NCBI GenBank assembly: GCA_045614365.1
Contig: JAZLCV010000176.1
Location: 1-28,917, forward strand
DNA from: SIG480 sp045614365
Lineage (GTDB): Bacteria; Bacillota; Clostridia; Oscillospirales; JAAYXM01
Length of the DNA stretch: 28,917 bases
Direction of reading: 5' to 3'
Of the stretch, positions 1 through 6,767 are shown piece by piece. The translations under genes and the position numbers were made by a program. Position 1 is the first letter of the stretch; every line of letters begins with the position of its first letter. Below the pieces are notes generated by a model. It saw only the letters and a program-made list of their open reading frames with translations. It was not told the DNA's origin and did no database searches.

Positions 1-1
1 A

Positions 2-133
2 TTAGACTCTTATAGAAATTTAATTTTTGAAAACCCACAGCTATTTCATCTTATAAGAAAATTGATGTACGCACCTGAAAATAAAAAATCGATTTGCATT
101 ACTGTGTTATCAGCTTTATTGGGGGATTTATAA
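2..133 (+). CDS. possible C-terminal tail of an unidentified protein (5' end outside window)
   Basis: A frame is open from the first bases of the window for 43 codons and ends in TAA at 131-133. The residues alternate between hydrophobic and charged (it contains NPQLFHLIRKL and ends SALLGDL), which reads like protein rather than noise. No family can be recognised from so short a piece. In AT-rich DNA an open run of this length can also occur by chance, so this is only a candidate. Confidence 0.35.
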   Translation, partial: LDSYRNLIFENPQLFHLIRKLMYAPENKKSICITVLSALLGDL

Positions 134-295
134 GTTGTGCATTTTGACGAACGAAGACATGGTTTAATAACAAGGTTTAATAGAGAATATATGCAGTTAC
201 TTTGAATTTTCATTTTCCTTTATATCCTTTTGACAAACAAAACAAGATTTACAAAAATCGTTTTTTTGTAAAAGAACACAAGTGTTTATTAAGTC
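134..295. other. intergenic stretch without a gene
   Basis: AT-rich spacer between the possible gene tail and the recombinase terminator. No convincing ORF, RNA gene or promoter was seen. The only structure is a perfect 9-base inverted repeat, TTACAAAAA (249-257) with TTTTTGTAA (263-271). It has no GC core, so it is a weak candidate for a terminator of a plus-strand gene ending at 133. Confidence 0.5.
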
Positions 296-325
296 AAAAT
301 AAAAGGAGCGGAAATTGCTGCTCCC
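296..325 (-). terminator. probable rho-independent terminator of the recombinase gene
   Basis: Read on the minus strand, the stem GGAGC (324-320) pairs with GCTCC (309-305), and a U-rich tract (complement of 296-304) follows directly. It lies immediately after the recombinase stop codon at 327. The stem is short, but the position and U tract fit an intrinsic terminator. Confidence 0.55.
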
Positions 326-326
326 T

Positions 327-869
327 TTATTTCACCTTCCTGTAAAAAGTGCTGGGTTTCATATCAAGGCGCTTCATGGCTTCCACGGCGGTAATGTCAC
401 CGTTTCTCCATAGCGAAACAACCGTGTCAAACTCCGGGCGTTCGATCGGTTTCCGTCCTTTGTAAACACCGTTTTCTTTTGCCACGGCAATTCCTTCACG
501 CTGCCGTTGCAGGATATACTCCCGCTCAAGCTCCGCAACCGCACCGAATACCGTCAGCATGAATTTACCCGTCGGTGTGGTTGTGTCAATCGCTTCTTTT
601 TTAGATACAAACTCTACATTCTTTTCCGTCAGCTTTTCCACAAGGTCAAGAAGGTCTCTTGTGTTTCTCGCAAAACGGCTTATGGATTCCACAATCACCG
701 TATCACCCTCACGCACAAAATTCATCATGCGCAGAAGCTCCGGTCGGTTTGTGTTCTTACCGCTCATACGGTCAATGAAAACATTATCAACACCAAGGTC
801 TCGCATAAGCACCTCTTGCCTTGCGGTATTCTGATCCGTGGTACTGATACGGATATATCCTATTTTCAA
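327..869 (-). CDS. serine recombinase (resolvase/invertase family)
   Basis: Small serine recombinase that would catalyse site-specific DNA resolution or inversion through a Ser-linked intermediate. From the TTG chosen here it has 180 residues, usual for the family. The resolvase domain spans about 1-135: YIRIST with catalytic Ser9 and Arg7, then DRMSGK, the ESISRFAR motif and the AELEREYI helix that starts the dimer arm. A C-terminal helix-turn-helix (about 140-180, ending in STFYRKVK) would bind DNA. The open frame extends to an ATG at 923, but that ATG lies inside an inverted repeat. TTG at 869 is preferred because AGAAAGG precedes it at about 10 bases and because family members begin MKIGYIR. 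The gene lies downstream of the amidoligase/glutaminase pair on the same strand. Together they look like part of a mobile element; no transposase or conjugation gene is in the window. Confidence 0.9.
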   Translation of the reverse strand: MKIGYIRISTTDQNTARQEVLMRDLGVDNVFIDRMSGKNTNRPELLRMMNFVREGDTVIVESISRFARNTRDLLDLVEKLTEKNVEFVSKKEAIDTTTPTGKFMLTVFGAVAELEREYILQRQREGIAVAKENGVYKGRKPIERPEFDTVVSLWRNGDITAVEAMKRLDMKPSTFYRKVK

Positions 870-887
870 AGTATTTACATCCTTTCT

Positions 888-986
888 CCCAATAGGGTTG
901 CCGGGATAAATGGCATATGCCAAAAACCTTTATACAACCCTATTGGCATACTTTTCCCGTGTCCCATATGGGTGTACCCTAATGGG
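888..986. promoter_or_regulatory. cluster of CCC-NNNN-GGG palindromes, candidate recombinase (res) or operator site
   Basis: The gap between the recombinase start and the glutaminase stop is packed with related palindromes: CCCAATAGGG (888-897), CCCTATTGGC (938-947), CCCATATGGG (963-972) and CCCTAATGGG (977-986). A perfect 12-base inverted repeat, CCAATAGGGTTG (889-900) with CAACCCTATTGG (935-946), surrounds the palindrome TGGCATATGCCA (911-922). TGTCCCAT (960-967) pairs with ATGGGACA (982-989). Resolvases commonly act at multi-subsite res regions next to their own gene, so this is the obvious candidate. A translational operator is the alternative, because the large repeat ends just before the recombinase ribosome-binding site. 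Confidence 0.5.
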
Positions 987-991
987 ACATC

Positions 992-1909
992 CTAGCAATA
1001 CATATACTCCTCAATTTCTTCCGGAGAGAAGCCGTGCTGTATCAGCTCATCAACATCCTCTGAAGAATACCCACGATACCCGGCTATCATTTTGAGATCA
1101 TCTATGTAGCTGTCATACGACGGCGTAGTGTCACGGACTCCGTGCTCCCACCACCGGCAGTTATACCAACCGCTGTAGTCCACATAATCAAACTTCGCAT
1201 ATGCTACCGTACCGTCGGGCGTAATGCTCAGAATATCACCGGGGTTTATCGGTACATCTTCAAACTTACGTTGCTTTATCTCGTTGAATAGCCGTGTGTC
1301 AATCAGCGCCCGGTAAAGTATCTCCGCAGTTGATGCATATACATATAGCTTGTATTCCGGTAAATGTATTACCGAGAGCGGGCTGTCACCGCGCACAAGC
1401 CATAATGTGTCAGTTGTGTCAAGAACGGAGAAAGCAAAGCTCCCGCTCACTTTCTCCGCCATGAATTTAAGTGTATCGGCATTAAGCTCCTTTTGCTTCT
1501 CAATCAGCTGAACGGCAACAAAGCTGTCGGTTGCTATCTTCGTCTTCGGCAAATGATACTTTTCCTTTAACTGTGTGTCGTTGGTGAGAATACCGTTGTG
1601 TGCAAGCGCAAAACGGAGACTCCCGCAGGAACCCCCGAACGGATGATTATTAAAGTTCTTCTTTTTATCGCCCTGCGTTGCGTGCCGTGTATGACCTGTT
1701 ACACATACGGTACTGTCTGGATGCTTTAAGTCAATCATATCGGCAGACCTGCCTTCTTTATGTATCACGAGCTTACCGCTCGCGTTGTATGCAATACCCG
1801 TTGCATCCGTACCTCTTTCCGTTGCGTGCTTTGCAAGGATATTTGTGAGGTTACTGAGGTTGTTAAGAGAATCCCCGCTGTAGTTATAGATACCGAATAG
1901 GCAGCACAT
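992..1909 (-). CDS. class II glutamine amidotransferase (Ntn-hydrolase glutaminase)
   Basis: Predicted glutaminase of the N-terminal-nucleophile class that releases ammonia from glutamine for a partner ligase. It has 305 residues and begins MCCLFGI. After removal of Met, Cys2 would be the catalytic nucleophile (the family norm is MCGLFG or MCGIFG; here Gly is replaced by a second Cys). Further family motifs are RGTDATG (32-38), GHTRHAT (72-78), NNHPF (87-91) and AHNG (103-106). The frame also holds an ATG three codons earlier (1918), but GAGAGG sits right against that one and 9 bases from the ATG at 1909, so 1909 is chosen. Its start lies 1 base beyond the amidoligase stop, implying translational coupling. 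Family members of this kind pair with amidoligases on Firmicutes mobile elements; the substrate is unknown. Confidence 0.9.
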   Translation of the reverse strand: MCCLFGIYNYSGDSLNNLSNLTNILAKHATERGTDATGIAYNASGKLVIHKEGRSADMIDLKHPDSTVCVTGHTRHATQGDKKKNFNNHPFGGSCGSLRFALAHNGILTNDTQLKEKYHLPKTKIATDSFVAVQLIEKQKELNADTLKFMAEKVSGSFAFSVLDTTDTLWLVRGDSPLSVIHLPEYKLYVYASTAEILYRALIDTRLFNEIKQRKFEDVPINPGDILSITPDGTVAYAKFDYVDYSGWYNCRWWEHGVRDTTPSYDSYIDDLKMIAGYRGYSSEDVDELIQHGFSPEEIEEYMYC

Positions 1910-1910
1910 A

Positions 1911-3017
1911 TTACACATCCTCTCTTTCTGTTACAACTTCGTTTACATACAACCGCTTTGTTTTGAGATAATCAATAAGCTCTGATTTATCACGCGGTAT
2001 CTTTGATACAAAGTCAGACCACGATAAGCCTTCCAATTCCTTATCACTCATCTGTATTGCAAATCTGCATATCTCATAGATTAACTGCAAAGTGGCAAGA
2101 AAGGTATTGTAGCAAAGCGTGCCTCTGAACAAGCGAAATTCTATGGTATTGTAGTTTTCAAGATTAACTGCAACATACCGTCCCATATGCTTGTCCTTTG
2201 CGTTCTTGTATGTATCCTTTGCTGTTGTGGAAATACCATAACGGCTTGCCCAGCGATTGATGTTAGCTTCTGTACGCCTTGAGAATTTCAAAAGTTCATT
2301 CCAGTGATTTTCTATGAAGTATACTATTCGTGAGATCACATCTTCCTGTGCATCAATAGTACTACCGAGTGCATGACGGCTTACATGGATATGCAAGCCG
2401 CAGGTGGTTGTCTGATGTGAGCGGTAGTCCATTGCCACTGCAGCTTCAAATATTCCTTTCCAGTTCATCTTACCGGTATGATAGCCAAGTGTCATTGGAT
2501 GAGATACTATCTCAAAGCCCTCCTCAATACTGCCGTCGTGCTTGCAGTAGATATGCTCTGCACGAGCGTTTGCGATATTGAGAAGCTTTTGTGCGTTGGA
2601 GTTGTATTCACCGCCCTTGTCAATCTCAAGCTCTATACCCATAAACAAATCGCCCGAACCGTAAAATATCGGTTCGGGCTTGTAGTTGTATTCTTTTATC
2701 GGTGCGTTATCGCGTAGTGTCTGATAACACTCCGAGCAATACGGGTAATCCGAATCATCAAAGTAGTATGCGCTGTCGTTGCGTATTAACGCTCCGCATT
2801 CCTCGCAGGTGGTGTAGTTGTTCTGATAGCATCTTGCACATAAATCAATTGCATCGTTTCTGTGAGATGCAGAACAGCTTATTCGCTCACCGCAGCAGTC
2901 GCAGAGTGTTGTCTCCGCTTCAAGGCATGATGCGCACATTATCTGTCCTTCAAACTCGTTTGCTGTTTCCTTTGTTAGTCCCGCTCCGCATACGGAGCAT
3001 ACTAATGGTTCCTTCAT
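1911..3017 (-). CDS. amidoligase family protein with N-terminal zinc ribbons
   Basis: Predicted COOH-NH2 ligase of the glutamine-synthetase-like amidoligase family (Amidoligase_2 type), 368 residues. Residues 1-100 carry serial Cys pairs (7/10, 28/31, 39/42, 60/63, 71/74, 94/97), which look like three zinc-binding treble-clef or LIM-like units. The ligase domain follows: GIELEID (127-133) with the acidic metal/ATP-binding residues, EGFEIVSHP (166-174), CGLHIHVS (206-213) and a later TIEFRLFRGTL strand. The frame opens 33 codons earlier, but GGAGGG lies 10 bases before the ATG at 3017, so that start is used. It is followed within 1 base by the class II glutaminase. Known family biology suggests glutamine-dependent amidation or cross-linking of a peptide or protein. 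The zinc ribbons might select the target; that is inference. Confidence 0.88.
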   Translation of the reverse strand: MKEPLVCSVCGAGLTKETANEFEGQIMCASCLEAETTLCDCCGERISCSASHRNDAIDLCARCYQNNYTTCEECGALIRNDSAYYFDDSDYPYCSECYQTLRDNAPIKEYNYKPEPIFYGSGDLFMGIELEIDKGGEYNSNAQKLLNIANARAEHIYCKHDGSIEEGFEIVSHPMTLGYHTGKMNWKGIFEAAVAMDYRSHQTTTCGLHIHVSRHALGSTIDAQEDVISRIVYFIENHWNELLKFSRRTEANINRWASRYGISTTAKDTYKNAKDKHMGRYVAVNLENYNTIEFRLFRGTLCYNTFLATLQLIYEICRFAIQMSDKELEGLSWSDFVSKIPRDKSELIDYLKTKRLYVNEVVTEREDV

Positions 3018-3427
3018 TTTTTCAATTCCCTCCGTTTTGTTGGTTTGTGGTTTCTTATGCGAAAACAATGTTCTCAGCGACGCACAATACAACGAATTTA
3101 AGTAGTGCGATCGCACCGCGTACGACGCGGCTGAAAAAACGGTTCCAGTTAAACTTCATAACTTAAGCCCTCTCTTTCTTTTAGATTTCCCGATACGCTT
3201 TGCGTATCATAGGTATAGTATCTAACTGAAAGTGAGAGATTTTACGGATGAATGGTATGAAGTCGAATCGGGGCGACCTCGCTGTATGTTTCGATAACTC
3301 ACAACATTTTATTGCAAACATCAATGGTTTGTGGTATAATCACTACACAACGTGAAATCGAAGTCTTGTGTTGTAAGATTTTGGGCTCTCCGGAGAAATT
3401 TGTATAAAGAATTGCGAGGGAAGGATT
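3018..3427. other. 410-base non-coding junction with small hairpins
   Basis: Divergent spacer between the amidoligase operon and the metallo-hydrolase. It holds a 12-base palindrome GTGCGATCGCAC (3105-3116), a small hairpin CCGCG (3116-3120) with CGCGG (3126-3130), a hairpin GATACGC (3192-3198) with GCGTATC (3202-3208), and the plus-strand promoter listed separately. No clear minus-strand promoter for the amidoligase was found by eye. It may contain the boundary between mobile and core DNA, but no att-type direct repeat was recognised. Confidence 0.55.
3312..3340 (+). promoter_or_regulatory. strong sigma-A-type promoter for the metallo-hydrolase
   Basis: TTGCAA (3312-3317), a 17-base spacer, and a perfect TATAAT (3335-3340) preceded by TG one base upstream (extended -10). 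It would start transcription near 3347, about 80 bases before the ATG at 3428. Confidence 0.75.
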
Positions 3428-4201
3428 ATGGCAAAGCTTAGATTTCTCGGCACTTGTTCGGGAACGGAACCTTTTGAAAATATGCATCACGTATCGTTTC
3501 TGATTGAAGAAAAAGGGAGAACGTACTGGTTTGACGCAGGAGAGAATTGTTCACGTCTCGCTTTTCTTCAGGGCGTTGATATGCTTTCGGTAAGCAGCAT
3601 CTTCATTTCGCATCCGCACATTGACCACATCGGCGGACTTTTGAATCTTATACTTCTTATACGTCAGCAGATATGGAAAAAAGAGGGAGAACTGATTGAC
3701 GGTGAGGTTAAGCTGTTTGTTCCGTTGGATGAGCTGTGGGAAAATCTGCGTAACCTGATCAATATAACAGACCCGGGTGTGTTTACCGTTATGGACGTTC
3801 CGACAAAAACAATAAAGGATGGGCTTGTTTTTGATAACGGAAATATACGTGTTACTGCATTGCACAACGAGCATGTAGGAGTTCCGGAAGATGGACTCTG
3901 GAGCTCGTATTCATTTGCTGTTGAGGTGGCAGGGAAGAAGATCGTATATTCAGGAGATATTGTACGGCTTTCGGAGCTTGATGCGCTTGTAGACAGCGGG
4001 TGTGATATGCTTATATGCGAGAGCGGGCATCAGGCTGTTGCGGAAATTCTTGAATACGCAGAGAACAAAGGAATAGAACGACTCAGGTTTATTCACCATG
4101 GCAGAGAAATTATAAATGACCGTGCTGCGGCAGAAGAGCTTGCAAAAAAGTATCCTCATTCCGCAATTATTACATATGACGGAATGACAGAGGAAATATA
4201 A
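3428..4201 (+). CDS. MBL-fold metallo-hydrolase (RNase Z-like subgroup)
   Basis: Metallo-beta-lactamase-fold hydrolase of 257 residues, complete and without a signal peptide, so cytoplasmic. The metal-binding motif HPHIDH sits at 62-67 (the HxHxDH pattern for two metal ions), after an N-terminal LRFLGTCSG strand of the kind found in RNase Z-like members. Later ligands are visible in ALHNEHVG, YSGDIV and FIHHGRE. The start has GAGGGAAGG just upstream. Its promoter is listed separately, and the next gene follows about 100 bases later on the same strand. The fold covers phosphodiesterases, lactonases and nucleases; the substrate cannot be told. Given the sugar-enzyme neighbours, a lactone or a phosphorylated sugar derivative is possible, but this is a guess. 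Confidence 0.85.
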   Translation: MAKLRFLGTCSGTEPFENMHHVSFLIEEKGRTYWFDAGENCSRLAFLQGVDMLSVSSIFISHPHIDHIGGLLNLILLIRQQIWKKEGELIDGEVKLFVPLDELWENLRNLINITDPGVFTVMDVPTKTIKDGLVFDNGNIRVTALHNEHVGVPEDGLWSSYSFAVEVAGKKIVYSGDIVRLSELDALVDSGCDMLICESGHQAVAEILEYAENKGIERLRFIHHGREIINDRAAAEELAKKYPHSAIITYDGMTEEI

Positions 4202-4258
4202 CTCGATAAGTCTTGCTTTGGAATATAGGCAATTACACCACAACTTAATTGTTTGCAT

Positions 4259-4287
4259 TTGCATACGACTTTTATATATCTTATAAT
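4259..4287 (+). promoter_or_regulatory. putative promoter for the SsfX3-like hydrolase
   Basis: TTGCAT (4259-4264), a 17-base spacer and a perfect TATAAT (4282-4287). The expected start near 4294 falls directly before the ribosome-binding site GAGGTG (4295-4300), so the leader would be very short. The match is good in sequence and spacing; function is inferred. Confidence 0.55.
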
Positions 4288-4307
4288 CCTTGATGAGGTG
4301 ATTGAAT

Positions 4308-5387
4308 ATGGCAAAAGATATAAGCCAAATTGATAAAAATCTTGCGACAGCATCTTTGACAGATGCCCCGGATTGTGTCTTTTATGATGTGAGAAAGGCT
4401 CCGTTTAAAATTTATGGGTTGTATAATCCGACAGAGAAAGGAGCTTTCCGCCGTGTGCCGAAGGATGTTGCTGAAGCAACAAGCAGAGGTGTTGCTGATC
4501 TGTCGCTTTATACAGCCGGTGGAAGAGTACGCTTCTCAACTGATTCGGAATATGTTGCAATACGGTGTACGCTACCTGAAATAGTACACTTTGCGCATAT
4601 GACGACAACGGGTGTTTCCGGGTTTGATATGTATGTTTCCAAAGGTGATACGGAAGTTTTTGAAAACTGCTTTATCCCGCCTTGGAATATGACTGACGGG
4701 TATAGCTCAATTCATCATTTCGGCAGTCGGTCTCTCCGAGAAATAACGATTAACTTTCCGCTCTATAATCCGGTGGATGAACTCTATATCGGACTTGAGC
4801 CTGATGCGAAAATAGGTGAAGGGAAAAAATATAAATACGAAAAACCGGTTGTGTACTATGGCTCATCTATCACACAGGGAGGGTGTGCGTCTCGTCCCGG
4901 AAACAGCTATGAGGCGTTTATTTCGCAACGTCTTTCCTGTGATTACATAAATCTTGGTTTTTCAGGAAGTGCAAAGGGAGAAAATACAATCATGGATTAT
5001 ATCGCATCACTTGATATGAGTGTTTTTGTATATGACTATGATTATAATGCAGCGAATGCGGAGGAGCTTGCCGCAACACACGAAAAGGGATTTAAAAGAA
5101 TTCGGGAGAAACATCCCGAGCTTCCGGTTATTTTTGTTTCCGCCCCACTTGATGACAATTGTATTGAAAACGATGATTTTGTTCACCGTCGCGATATTAT
5201 TTTCAACACATATATGAATGCATATAATTCGGGAGACAGAAATGTTTATTTTATCAACGGTGCAAATATGTTTGATGGGGAGTTCTCAAATTCATGCACA
5301 GTTGACGGATGTCATCCTACCGATCTTGGCTTTTTGCGTATGTCTGATAGTATCGGAAGGGCGGTTGAGCGTGCGCTGAATCTGTAA
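4308..5387 (+). CDS. SGNH/GDSL hydrolase with N-terminal jelly-roll domain (SsfX3-like)
   Basis: Predicted carbohydrate esterase or acyl hydrolase of 359 residues, cytoplasmic (no signal peptide). The N-terminal half (about 25-170) matches the beta-sandwich domain found before this type of SGNH domain, with GFDMYV (105-110) as the GxDLY-like signature. The SGNH domain begins at about 178: GSSITQG (185-191), with Ser187 at the nucleophile position, although the usual GDS is GSS here. NLGFSGSAKGE supplies the oxyanion-hole Gly, and DGCHPTDLG near the C-terminus supplies the catalytic Asp and His. A TTG at 4302 is in frame, but ATG 4308 lies 7 bases after GAGGTG and is preferred. A strong terminator follows. 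It probably removes acyl groups from sugars delivered by the rest of the locus (inference). Confidence 0.86.
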   Translation: MAKDISQIDKNLATASLTDAPDCVFYDVRKAPFKIYGLYNPTEKGAFRRVPKDVAEATSRGVADLSLYTAGGRVRFSTDSEYVAIRCTLPEIVHFAHMTTTGVSGFDMYVSKGDTEVFENCFIPPWNMTDGYSSIHHFGSRSLREITINFPLYNPVDELYIGLEPDAKIGEGKKYKYEKPVVYYGSSITQGGCASRPGNSYEAFISQRLSCDYINLGFSGSAKGENTIMDYIASLDMSVFVYDYDYNAANAEELAATHEKGFKRIREKHPELPVIFVSAPLDDNCIENDDFVHRRDIIFNTYMNAYNSGDRNVYFINGANMFDGEFSNSCTVDGCHPTDLGFLRMSDSIGRAVERALNL

Positions 5388-5446
5388 GAACGGTGTCTGT
5401 TTTATTTTGGACCTGATTTTCGTATTTTGGGATATTAATAAGAACG

Positions 5447-5485
5447 CACCCTGCAAAGTGATACATTTTGCAGGGTGTCTTTTTG
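5447..5485 (+). terminator. rho-independent terminator
   Basis: Perfect 11-base stem, CACCCTGCAAA (5447-5457) with TTTGCAGGGTG (5467-5477), a 9-base loop, and then TCTTTTTG. It lies 60 bases after the SGNH hydrolase stop. The reverse reading lacks a comparable U tract, so it mainly ends the plus-strand transcript before the convergent AraC gene. Confidence 0.9.
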
Positions 5486-5531
5486 TTATAGTTCATTCCG
5501 GGCGTTTATTGCGTTGCGCGGATATGAGCGC

Positions 5532-6518
5532 TTATTCTATGGTTGTTTTGTTCCAGAACTCATGTGTCATAATCATGTATGGGAATCGCTCCATATTCAT
5601 CTTTCTTTTCTTTCGTTCCTCGTGCATTGTAATCCCGTAATACTCTTTGAAAAGCCTTCCGAGGTATGACTGACTGCCGAAGCCACACTTGTCAGCAATA
5701 TATGAAAACGAGAAGGTTGAGAAGGTTGTCATGGTCTGTGCGTGCTTTATTCTCAGCATCTGGAGGTAGAGTGCGTATGTTGTTCCTACTGTCTTTTTCA
5801 TAAGACGGAAAAAGTCCGTATGGCATAATGAGGATATTCGCAAAAGCTCTTCGGAGTGAATCTTTTTTGCGTAGTTTGTGTTCATATATGCTATTGCATC
5901 CATCAGCGGAGCTAACTTGTTATGGATAAAGTGCTCCACTCGTTTCTGTTGCACGGAGGTAAGCGCAAAAGCGGGAATAGAAAAAAACTCTCCTATTTTT
6001 TTGTGAACATTATCTATGTTTGGAATGTTACGTGTGTAATCGTTTTTGCAGAGCTCAAAAAGCAGTTTGTCTGCCTGTGCTTTTTCTTCTCCTGACAGCG
6101 TGACAAATCTTGGGGGAGCAAAGCCAAGCTCCTCACTGAATTGCGTGCAAAACATATTCGCAATTATGTTTGTGCGCACAGCACCCTGCGCCTTTTTGAA
6201 AAAGAAGAATGTTCCCTCAAGGCAGATGAGCTCTACCGGCTCATCACCGGAGATCTCATAACAGTGAAAGACCCCCGGAGACGCGATGACAACCGAACCG
6301 GGACCGCAGATATGGTCCTCGTCACCTACGGCGTGAATATATGTACCGCTGACACAATACCACACCTGAGAAAAATCATGACAGTGATATTCGCCCAGAA
6401 AATATTTGGTATATTTAACGTATCGCACGGCAACGGGATAATGAAAATGCGAAAAGACATTATACATGGGTGTAATTACCTTGTCATATATAATCGGAAG
6501 CATACGTGACTCTGCCAT
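5532..6518 (-). CDS. AraC-family transcriptional regulator with N-terminal cupin domain
   Basis: Predicted sugar-responsive regulator, 328 residues. The N-terminal part (about 25-160) is an AraC-type cupin sensor: EYHCHDFSQVWYCVSG, then GPGSVVIASPGVFHCYE. The C-terminal 100 residues form the double helix-turn-helix: LRISSLCHTDFFRLMKKTVG for the first, then FSYIADKCGFGSQSYLGRLF, the family's most conserved part, and LFKEYYGIT. It is transcribed away from the 944-residue secreted protein, with 249 bases between the two starts, so it is the likely activator of the locus. An upstream AAAGGGG is about 13 bases from the chosen ATG; a second in-frame ATG five codons in is possible. The ligand is probably a sugar or oligosaccharide released from the target glycan (inference). 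Confidence 0.9.
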   Translation of the reverse strand: MAESRMLPIIYDKVITPMYNVFSHFHYPVAVRYVKYTKYFLGEYHCHDFSQVWYCVSGTYIHAVGDEDHICGPGSVVIASPGVFHCYEISGDEPVELICLEGTFFFFKKAQGAVRTNIIANMFCTQFSEELGFAPPRFVTLSGEEKAQADKLLFELCKNDYTRNIPNIDNVHKKIGEFFSIPAFALTSVQQKRVEHFIHNKLAPLMDAIAYMNTNYAKKIHSEELLRISSLCHTDFFRLMKKTVGTTYALYLQMLRIKHAQTMTTFSTFSFSYIADKCGFGSQSYLGRLFKEYYGITMHEERKKRKMNMERFPYMIMTHEFWNKTTIE

Positions 6519-6544
6519 TTTTATTGTGCGCCCCTTTCCACCTC

Positions 6545-6588
6545 TTGTCTATAAAAAGTATATCATTAAATACAGGGTTTTGTCTATA
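6545..6588. promoter_or_regulatory. direct repeat TTGTCTATA, candidate AraC half-sites overlapping the regulator's promoter
   Basis: TTGTCTATA occurs exactly at 6545-6553 and again at 6580-6588, 35 bases apart, in the divergent region. The second copy contains the -35 of the regulator's own putative promoter. AraC-family proteins usually bind direct repeats, so autoregulation is plausible; no binding motif for this protein is known to me. Confidence 0.35.
6557..6586 (-). promoter_or_regulatory. putative promoter of the AraC gene
   Basis: On the minus strand: TAGACA (6586-6581), an 18-base spacer and TATACT (6562-6557) preceded by TGA, an extended -10. It lies about 40 bases upstream of the regulator's start codon. 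Confidence 0.55.
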
Positions 6589-6639
6589 TAATAATTTTGT
6601 AAAAAAATGTAGGATACGACGATTTTGCTGATTTTAATG

Positions 6640-6648
6640 TGCTACAAT
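6640..6648 (+). promoter_or_regulatory. putative extended -10 promoter of the 944-residue protein
   Basis: TGC followed by TACAAT (6643-6648) forms an extended -10. No proper -35 lies at 16-18 bases (TTGCTG is only 12 bases away), which suits a promoter that needs an activator such as the divergent AraC protein. Transcription would start near 6655, giving a leader of about 115 bases to the ATG at 6768. Confidence 0.4.
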
Positions 6649-6699
6649 GCAAGTGTAGTAATGCGGAGGTGATAAAATTTTTGAAACACAATAAAACCG

Positions 6700-6737
6700 C
6701 AAAGGCATATGCCTTTGGTATTGTCGCTCAGACAATA
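6700..6737 (+). promoter_or_regulatory. leader palindrome and hairpin before the 944-residue protein
   Basis: A perfect 18-base palindrome, CAAAGGCATATGCCTTTG (6700-6717), is followed at once by a hairpin TATTGTC (6719-6725) with GACAATA (6731-6737), loop 5. Neither has a U tract, so they are not ordinary terminators. They lie in the predicted leader, between a strong Shine-Dalgarno site at 6665-6673 and the start codon at 6768. They may be an operator, an mRNA-stability element or a leader-control element. Confidence 0.45.
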
Positions 6738-6767
6738 ACAAACAAACTTATGGGAGGAATAAAAATT

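Noticed and set aside
507..1095. Plus-strand ORFs overlapping the recombinase and glutaminase
   Set aside because: They are antisense to clear genes and show no domain or ribosome-binding site.
3240..3300. tRNA-like T-arm fragments (GTCGAATC, TTTCGATAAC)
   Set aside because: The stems do not pair, and no acceptor or anticodon arm can be drawn, so this is not a tRNA and not a supported tRNA-derived att site.
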